NCBI GenBank assembly: GCA_023055425.1
Contig: JALGPY010000004.1
Span: 110,339,504-110,403,503 of the forward strand
From: Linanthus parryae
Taxonomy: Eukaryota; Streptophyta; Magnoliopsida; Ericales; Polemoniaceae
Direction: 5' to 3'
Length of the DNA: 64,000 bases
Both the position numbers and the translations under genes were made by a program. This document shows, piece by piece, positions 56,801 to 64,000 of the stretch; position 1 is the stretch's first letter; every line of letters begins with the position of its first letter. Below the pieces are notes generated by a model. That model saw only the letters and a list, made by a program, of their open reading frames with translations. It had not been told where the DNA came from and made no database searches.

Positions 56801-57419
56801 AATTGCTTCCGAGGGTCTCACTGGTTCAGAGAAAGATGAGAGCTTACCTTTCACGAAATGTTGTCCAGTCTGGAAAACCCTTGAAAGTATGGACATATTC
56901 CAAAAGATTCCTCAGAAACCACATTTTAAGCCATTGTTGGCAACCAAGGAATCTAACCGTGAAGGCTTAGCTATAGCTCACATGGTCACCTTTGCAAATA
57001 TCGCAGAGTCTGCATCAAAGTTTCAAATAGATGATGACCTCAAAAACACCATAGAAGGTCATCTAGAGACACTTTCCGACTTGGAAGCTCATTGGTTCAT
57101 GGTTGACCCAATAAGAGACCGTCTAAACCAGTTACTGTTGAAGAAAGAAGAGAAAGGTAAGCTTGTAGGCCGATTACAAGAAGTCCGTGCGGAGCTCGAA
57201 GTGCGTACACTTGAGAGAAGCGAAATCGATCAAGAGGTTCAGGAGCTAGATAAAAAGATTGAGGAGCTGCAAGCAAAGCTCAATTCAGCGAAATCAGCAG
57301 CTGGGAAGATTAATTCTGATATTGCTGCTATGGAGTCAGAGTTTGATGTCGCTATTCAAGAAGTTCAGAGCGCCCGGCATGATTTTGAAAAGCTAGCTTC
57401 AGCTCCTTTGTTTGCATAA
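53871..57419 (+). CDS. DUF724/AT-hook protein gene, exons to stop (unit 2)
   Basis: Near-identical second copy of the gene at 18929. Exons are 53871-54064, 54639-54753 (AT-hook), 54865-55011, 55157-55465 (or 55151), 56167-56237, 56445-56643 and 56719-57419. One amino-acid difference was found: Asp in unit 1 to Glu here, in the exon at 55157-55465 (EVDAV versus EVEAV). The splice ambiguities are the same. With the fragments at 12107 and 47280 it forms a small DUF724 cluster. Expression of either copy cannot be judged from sequence. Confidence 0.8.
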
Positions 57420-57799
57420 CTTACTCTGGTCTCTTGATCTAGGCACGGCAGGGTTTGGGATTCTCATCGCCTACCGTGAAGTAATATTGATCGAGTCCAG
57501 CGTTGTGTGTGCATGTGAAATGTTGTAGTAACTCCACAGCAGAGTTGGGTTTAGCCCTACTGAGGCTTTTGAACTTGGAGTTTTGTGACTTTGTAAATTA
57601 CAATTATCTGGATTGGGATGTTAATTATCTGGAGTTTAATATCTCGGGTTGGGTATTGCCTCACTTTATGGTTAGTAACAGGTGAAAGTGTCATTTCCCA
57701 AACAGAAAGGGTGAAAATGCATTTTCATCAAACCTGAGAGGGTGCCGCTTAAACTTCATCTAGAAGTGTTATAAGTGAACTGAACGAGTTGGGAAAGCC
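57420..57799 (+). other. 3' flank of the DUF724 gene (unit 2)
   Basis: Identical to 22478-22857. Noncoding; ends at the LINE T run. Confidence 0.6.
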
Positions 57800-57811
57800 T
57801 TTTTTTTTTAT

Positions 57812-58303
57812 GCAAGAGGATTTTCATTAATTGATAGCAGTCGTCTCCAAATCAGTTGCATCAATTTGCATTGCCCATTCGGGAATGTTTCCTAGCCAAA
57901 CTGTTGTGTTCTGAATCGCAGTACCAATTTTTGCACACGCATGAGCCATTTGGTTTGCCGTTCTCCGACACCATATGAACTTCACTCAGACGAAAAGACC
58001 GACCCATTTTTTTGCAATCATGAACCAGCATACCGTAAGTGGTTGGGTCAGCAATTACTTCTTCGCAGTTTACGTCATTGACAAGCTTTTGATAATCCGA
58101 TTCCACCTCCACATCTAGGAAACCCAGTCTTCACGCAAGTCCAATCGCTTCTCGCATCGCCCATGTCTCCACTACTCGGGCTGTTGCCAAACCTCGCACT
58201 GGGCTCGCCATTGCCGCAACAAAACGACCTGATGAGTCACGTAGTACCACCCCCAGAGCACCTTCCTGCTCTTCTTCCTTTCACGCCGCATCCGTATTTA
58301 CTT
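57812..58303 (-). pseudogene. LINE RNase H domain (unit 2)
   Basis: Identical to 22870-23361; frames include MEVESDYQKLVNDVN at 58112 and, in another frame, ANQMAHACAKIG. Confidence 0.75.
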
Positions 58304-59197
58304 TCACTCTTCCCTCTGGCGGCCGAACCCATCCCTCGACAGCTGAACCAGATTGTTGTCGGACTGGCCTTGAGCAATCAGATTGGCAGCCGATTTCAAC
58401 AAATCCTTCTCAGCCATTTGATTTTGAACTTGCTGAATTACTTCATTCTCGTCCCATTGTTGTCCTTCGAAGAGTCGTAGGTTTCGGCAGCGCCACAATA
58501 CCCATATCGCCGTTGTGAAGATAGTTCTCTTAGCTACTGGAAGCTGAAGAGATAGCTCAACAAACTCCTTGATCGTAGGAATCTTCTTATGAAGCGAATC
58601 CGGTCCCAATAAATTCTCCCATACTCTTTTAGTCTTTTTGCACTTCATGAAAATGTGAGTTTCAGTTTCCTCACCTTGCCCACACCATGAACAAAAGACC
58701 GGGACATCAATTCCACGTCGAGCCAGATTGTATCTTGTCGGCAGAGACTCATGAAACACTCGCCAAACTGTGAACATGGCACTTCTTGGGACATCCAAAT
58801 TCCATAAATTAGCAATCACACTTGCTTTCTTCCGACTCGTTTGACTGTCTCCTTCCTTAGACAGCTCCTCTAATCTTAGCTCTTTTGCAACATAATATCC
58901 TGATTTAACCGTATACACACCTTCTTTATTGAAAACCCATACCCAAGAATCATCCTGTTCAGTCGTGTGTAGAATAATGGAACCAATCGCCATGGCATCA
59001 ACGACATTCGGCATTTCCCCGATACGATCCTCATCCCATTGCTTTGTATGTGAATTAATCAATGAATTAACCATTAAATACTCACTGCCTTGTCTTGGTG
59101 TCACCACTTTGAATGAACTTGGTCGCGGTATCCAACGATCCTGAAAAATGTTCACCGAGCGTCCGTTATCAATTCGCTTATAAAGCCCTCGTTCCAA
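58304..59197 (-). pseudogene. LINE zf-RVT region (unit 2)
   Basis: 297 codons, the same protein as 23362-24255, with the CSWCGQGEETETHIFMKC cluster. Confidence 0.88.
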
Positions 59198-59797
59198 AAC
59201 CGTCCGTCCCTCTAAAATAACTCTCTACACTTGTGATGGGTTGTTCCCCAATCGAGCCTCCATAAAGCACTTATCTCGATAATATTTGTTCTTCAACACA
59301 AGAGAAACTAAGGAGTTTGGATTATTTAAAATCCGCCACCCTTCCTTTGCTAGCATCACCAAGTTAAAAGATTGAAAGTTCCTAAACCCCAGCCCCAACT
59401 GATGTTTCGGTTTCTTCATCTTCTCCCATGCGACCCAACTAATCCCCTTCTCCTTTCCGTGGCGTTTCCATCAAAATAGCCGGATCAACTTTTCAATTTG
59501 GTCGCAAAGCGATATTGGAAGCAAAAAACAAGAGAATAGCTTGGATAACAGCTTTAACTAAAAAAAAAATTACCTGGAGCTGACAGAAATTTCTCATCCC
59601 ACCCATGTACCCTTGCACTTATTCGCTCCAACATGCTCGAAAACTGCGCCGTTTTTGACCGTCCAATTCTGGTTGGGAGCCCAAGTATTTGTCGAAAAAT
59701 TGGACGCACTGAACCCCTAGTGGTTGACATAACTCTGCTTGATACTCCTACGAGACATAGCTAGAGACCTCGCCGCTGATTTCTGTAAATTTATTTT

Positions 59798-60462
59798 CTA
59801 ACCCGAAGCCAGCTCGTAATCATGTAACAGCGTTATTAAACCAGAAATATCCTCTTTAGTAGCTTTTGTGAAAAAGATGCTATCATCAGTAAATAGAAGA
59901 TGCGAAATTGACGGCCCCCCTCTCGACGCTTTTATCGGGGTGATAGCTTTATTAAAACCAGCTTTGACCAAAGAGTGCAGCAAACCTTCTGTACAAAGTA
60001 GAAAATTATACAGTGAAATGGGGAAACCTTGACGTAAACTGCGTTGGGGCGTGATGTCTCCCATAATTTCGCCGTTACGGATGAAAGCAAAATTAACCGA
60101 AGTGATGAAGCCCATAATCAGCCCAATAAACCTCGACGTAAGCCCAATTTTTGTCATAATCGCACGCAAATAGTTCCACTCCACCTATCATAAGCCTTAC
60201 TGATATTCCCCTTTAAAGCCAGAAATCGTGTTCTCCCTTTCATTCGCGTAGTCATGGTATGAATCACCTCATAAGTAACAACAATATTGTCGGATATAAG
60301 CCGCCCCGGCACAAAGGCACTCTGACAGGGTGAAGTAATACTATTCAAAATTGCTTTCAGTCTATTTGATATAGTCTTCGCAATAATTTTATAAATTACC
60401 GTGCTAAGACTAATTGGCCTGTAATCCCTTGGTATTCTGGGATGTTTTACCTTCGGAATCAA
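59798..60462 (-). pseudogene. LINE reverse transcriptase (unit 2)
   Basis: Frames 60462-60154 and 60184-59798 with CQSAFVPGRLISDNIVV and HLLFTDDSIFF. Differs from unit 1 by one residue (ITPIKA versus ITSIKA). The same frameshift splits the domain. Confidence 0.9.
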
Positions 60463-60483
60463 AACAATGTGTTTTGTTGAATT

Positions 60484-61879
60484 TTATGACATCCGCGCCG
60501 TTGTTGAGAACATCCAGACACGATTCTGTAATCTGCTCGCAAATCTGTGGCCAAAATTGTTGATAAAAACCGGTGGAAAACCGTCCTCCCCCAGGGATTT
60601 ATACGGTCCCATTGACTTCAAGGCTTCCCACAATTCATTCGGGGTGAAGGGGGCATCCATAGCCTCTCTCTGTTGCTGCGAAACTGAGCACGAAACGCCT
60701 CCAACAATGGATTCGATTTGCGATGCTGTGGGTGTTTGAGAAGAAAAAAGATCCGAGAAATATATTTGAAAAATGTCTAAGACCTGTTCTTTACCTTCCA
60801 CCCATGTTCCATCCCCTTCTTCTAAGCCGAAAATCAAATTGCGTCATCGACGCGCCGATGCTTTATTGTGAAAAAAACGAGTGTTTTTATCTCCGTAGGT
60901 AAGCCAATTGACGCGAGAGCGCTGAAACCATTTGATTTCCTCTTCCCTCAACACTCCATCATAGGCCACACGAAGCTGCTGAGTTTCTGCAATCACTTGC
61001 TCGGATTGATACAAGCCCTAAAAGTACTGTAATTGCCTCTGGATCTCCTTTAGTCGGGCTGACGTAGCCCCAACCACAGTACTGCTCCATACTGGCAATT
61101 TGGTGGCTGTTGTTTGAGATTAGTCACCACACTCGATCCCTTACCCCTCCAGCATGATTCAATAATATCCCGGACACCCTGATGTTCCATCCACAAGGCC
61201 TTGAAGGTGAAGCTCCTATTTGAGCTTCGGAGACATTCCTCGAATCTTGGATCCATATTTAGCCGTAGTGGCGTGTGATCCGAAGTTGTATTGACAAGAT
61301 TCGTGACTCTTGCACCCGGACATATCCATCCATTCACGAGTAGCCACAAATCTATCAAGGCGTTCTCTTATCGAATGCACCCCTCCTTGATTATTTGACC
61401 AAGTAAACTTCAAATCCGCACACCGAAGATCATGTAAATCGTTTCGATGTAGCGTTTGAATGAAGGGAGACAGCCGCGAGAAAGGAATAAAATTACCTCC
61501 TTATTTTTCATCATTAGTCAAAACGGCGTTAAAGTCTCCCCCAATACACCATTGTTTAACACTTGGAATTCGAAGGCATCAATTCACGTTCAAGTATGAG
61601 TACGTTCCGATGCCACCAGATCCTCATAAATCCCGTGAAATGCCAAGACAAGCCGAAAGCATGATTTTTCATTAAAGCATCAATATGAAAACATGACGAA
61701 GACAAAACAGACACTGACAAATAATGATCCCAAAGAAGGGCTAGACCTCCTCTACGACCACGACCACGACAATTGACATACGACTTCGCACGGAAATTAC
61801 ATCGAACACGAATACGATCCATCTCCCAAATTTTCTTCTTTGTCTCCATAATAAACATTAAACTAGGCCGCTCCCTCAA
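60484..61879 (-). pseudogene. LINE endonuclease to RT linker (unit 2)
   Basis: Fragments at 61879-61556, 61413-61216, 61358-61050 and 60837-60484, as in unit 1, with one residue changed (FKALWMEH here, FKASWMEH in unit 1). Confidence 0.85.
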
Positions 61880-61950
61880 AACGAGTTTGCGAAAAGCACA
61901 GAGCGCACAAGGGTTACCCTACCCTCGCACGTTCCAAGACAAGGCGATCA

Positions 61951-62425
61951 TTACTTCCGGCCATGGTTCTTTGCACTCACCGCCGATATCTCTGAGGATT
62001 TTCTTTGAACCGAGCCTGCTATTGTCTTATCTGTATCCTTTTCCTTATTGTTATCGTCATCATTTTTCGAGCATTTCTCCTTACCTTGCCTCTCTATGAT
62101 GAAATCGAAAGTTCGTTTGAACAACGACGCCTCTTCGTCCTCCACCTTTTCCTTTAACCAATCTTGGAGATGGATCAACGGGTTGGGCCGAGAAAATCAT
62201 AGGGCCTGAAGTGGAGTTTGGGCTTCCAATCACTAACCCAGGCAGACTCTTGTTCTTTGAACGCAGTGGGCTTAAGGACAAGCCCGAAAGTTTTGGCCCA
62301 AGCGGATCAATTTTATCAGGGGCATTTTTGTGCTTCCACGAATCAGCTTCTCCTTCTTCTCCACTAGCTTTTACAGTAACGTCCAACGTCTTTGCCACCA
62401 TTCTCGCTGGATCAACCTCCTCCAT
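61951..62425 (-). pseudogene. LINE N-terminal region (unit 2)
   Basis: Frames 62425-62081 and 62178-61951, identical to those at 40629-40155, with the same 99-bp deletion relative to unit 0. Confidence 0.8.
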
Positions 62426-62493
62426 AACTCCCCCCTTAGTAAAAGGGGAATTAATGCTATCTTTATGTGAGGTCCTCGAGCGTGGATCTCACC

Positions 62494-62958
62494 TGAGAAC
62501 TACGAATTTGAAGAAGAATTGAACTAGAAGAAGATCGGAGAAGAAGAAGAGAGAAAGGAGGGAAATGAGTTGAGAGAGAAAATTGATGTTTCATTCATAA
62601 TGGGTCTCAAGTACAATTATAGCTATTTATAGTCTGGGTAAAAATTGGAATTATCTAAACTTACAATAGGGGTGAAAATGAAAATAGCGTAACTATGTAA
62701 CGGGCTTGGCCAAATCAGCCTATCCGTGACGACAAGGACCAATCAGAGAGCTTCCCTCTGCCACGTGAGCTAGCTGACTGGCTCATTTAGTGGAACGAAA
62801 GCGTTCCACTTCTGCATTTGAATCCAACGGCAAAAATCAATGAACGGCTCAGATTAGACCGGTAGATCTAATCCTACGACTACTGCTATCCCTCAGTTCA
62901 TGTCATCAATTTGGACATGATTGCAAAATGGTCCAACCACAGAATTCATGACAATGCA
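62494..62958 (-). mobile_element. 3' LTR of the chromovirus (465 bp, unit 2)
   Basis: TG...CA ends; same sequence as 40698-41162. Confidence 0.75.
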
Positions 62959-62993
62959 CCCCTCTAAAATGATTCATTCCCTCATGAATCAAA

Positions 62994-63515
62994 GGTAGGG
63001 AACTGGGCCTTAAGATCATAATAGTCCTCCCAGGTGGCTTCTGCTGGTGAGAGATTCAACCATTGGACCAAAACCATGACAGTAGAAGATTTCCCCTTTT
63101 TGGACAATTTTCTGTCTAGAATAGCAATAGGTTCAACCAGAAACTGTCCCTCACGACCAACTGCAGGTAATTGAGAAGAAACTGGGTAGTTGCCAATGGC
63201 TTTCTTCAGTTGGGAAACATGAAGAACTGGGTGAGTCTTGGATTAGTGAGGTAATTGCAATTTGTAAGCCACCTTACCAATTCTCATAAGTACCTGAAAT
63301 GGCCCATAAAATCTGGGTGAAAGCTTGTAATTGGTCCTCAATTGAACTGTACTTTGCCTATAAGGCTGAAGCTTAAGAAACACCCAATCTCCCTCAGCAA
63401 ACTCCCTTTCTGTCCTATGCTTGTTTGCATAATGGACCATTCTCTCTCGAGCCTTCAACAAGTTGTCCTTCAGCAGTTGTAAAAGCTTATCCCTGTCAGT
63501 AAGGAAGTGATCCAC
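62994..63515 (-). pseudogene. Integrase GPF/Y module and chromodomain (unit 2)
   Basis: Frame 63515-63243 is identical to 41719-41447; the chromodomain follows after the same stop codon. Confidence 0.85.
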
Positions 63516-63596
63516 TTGTGCATGACCAGTTTTGTTGAGCTGGTGAAAGTTAAAGTGTTAGGGTTTATACCCATATAGTGCTTCAAATGGGGTCAA

Positions 63597-64000
63597 TTAC
63601 AAAGCCGTGTGGTGGTTAGTATTGTACCACCACTCAGCTAATCCTAACCATTTGACCCACTTGTAAGGTCTATCAGCACTCAAACATCTCAAATACACCT
63701 CCAGGCACTGGTTCAACCTCTCACTTTGGCCATCTGTCTGGGGGTGATATGCAGTTGTGTATTTCAACTGTGTTCCTGCAGCTTTGAAGAGGGTGTGCCA
63801 GAATGACCTCAAGAAAACAGTGTCTTTGTCACTTACTATAGAGCTGGGAAGACCATGCAGCTTGCAAATATTTTGAAAGAAGACTTCAGCTACAGTTTCA
63901 GCTGTATAAGGATGAGTAAGGGCAATAAAGTGTCCATATTTTGAGAACCTGTCTATCACCACTAAAATGGTGGTCTTGCCTTCTGATTTGGGAAGTCCTT
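63597..64000 (-). pseudogene. Chromovirus integrase core, cut by window end (unit 2)
   Basis: Contains VIDRFSKYGHFIALTH, IVSDKDTVF and HPQTDGQSERLNQ. The N-terminal part, including the zinc finger, lies beyond 64000. Confidence 0.87.

Larger units (their letters stand above)
49037..61922. repeat. Near-identical tandem duplicate, right copy (part of unit 2)
   Basis: Matches 14096-26980 at an offset of 34,941, then 34,942 after a 1-bp indel near 52967. The identity continues past 61922 with 40127 onward, on the far side of the Athila insertion. Confidence 0.92.
57800..62493 (-). mobile_element. L1-like LINE, uninterrupted by later insertions (unit 2)
   Basis: This is the only copy in the window without a later insertion: poly(A) end (T run 57800-57809), RNase H, zf-RVT, RT, endonuclease and N-terminal region over 4.69 kb. 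The same frame breaks as in unit 1 are present, so it is dead. The empty Athila site is at 61918-61922. Confidence 0.92.
62494..64000 (-). mobile_element. Chromovirus element, 3' part, running off the window (unit 2)
   Basis: 3' LTR at 62494-62958, purine tract next to it, then chromodomain and integrase. I see no difference from 40698-42204. Confidence 0.9.

Noticed and set aside
14096..61922. Whole 35-kb offset read as a 35-kb repeat unit
   Set aside because: The offset between units 1 and 2 includes the 13.1-kb Athila insertion; removing it gives a unit of about 21.8 kb, matching the unit 0 to unit 1 spacing of about 22.1 kb.

Overview
The window is nuclear DNA from a flowering plant, most likely a eudicot. 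It contains plant Ty3/gypsy (Athila-like and chromovirus), Ty1/copia and L1-like LINE sequences, and an intron-containing gene of the plant-specific DUF724 family. I see no rRNA, tRNA gene, CRISPR array or bacterial-style operon. I cannot name the species.

Layout. The window is a tandem array of a unit of about 21.8-22.1 kb, with roughly 2.8 copies present. Each unit has, in order: an AT-rich spacer with a MITE; a multi-exon DUF724/AT-hook gene on +; an L1-like LINE on -; a 5'-truncated chromovirus on -; a solo Athila-type LTR on +; a DUF724 3'-end pseudogene on +; and a decayed second LINE on +. Unit 0 (1354-14095) is cut on the left by a Ty1/copia element (1-1353) that inserted into its LINE. 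Unit 1 runs from about 14096 to 49036 and is enlarged by a 13.1 kb Athila-like retrotransposon (26981-40121) inserted in its LINE. Unit 2 runs from about 49037 past the window end and lacks the Athila element. Units 1 and 2 are almost identical wherever both are visible. Unit 0 differs from unit 1 by roughly 1-2% plus indels, and this divergence stops abruptly at 14095/49036. That pattern suggests an older duplication followed by a recent unequal exchange; an assembly or haplotype artefact is the main alternative.

The Athila-like element is the most complete entity. It has 1,716-bp LTRs with one difference seen between them, a 5-bp target duplication (CCTAC) with empty sites in both other units, a tRNA-Asp primer binding site, an uninterrupted 1,802-codon gag-pol and a separate 564-codon ORF3 in the position where other Athila elements carry an env-like ORF.

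The most unusual signal is regulatory. Arrays of a 14-bp dyad, TGCGT-N4-ACGCA, occur mostly as pairs 19-21 bp apart. They lie in the LTR U3 (11 copies), in the gap between pol and ORF3 (18 copies), and, with a TATATA-type core, in the diverged solo LTRs (5 copies each). In all three contexts the dyad nearest the promoter is exactly 83 bp from a TATA-like octamer. This suggests a conserved promoter module that has also been placed inside the element to drive ORF3.

The host gene (18929-22477 and 53871-57419) carries an AT-hook, basic repeats and a C-terminal DUF724 coiled-coil domain. Its exon frames can be joined by plausible splice sites, but its 5' end was not resolved. Most remaining sequence is transposon debris or AT-rich spacer.
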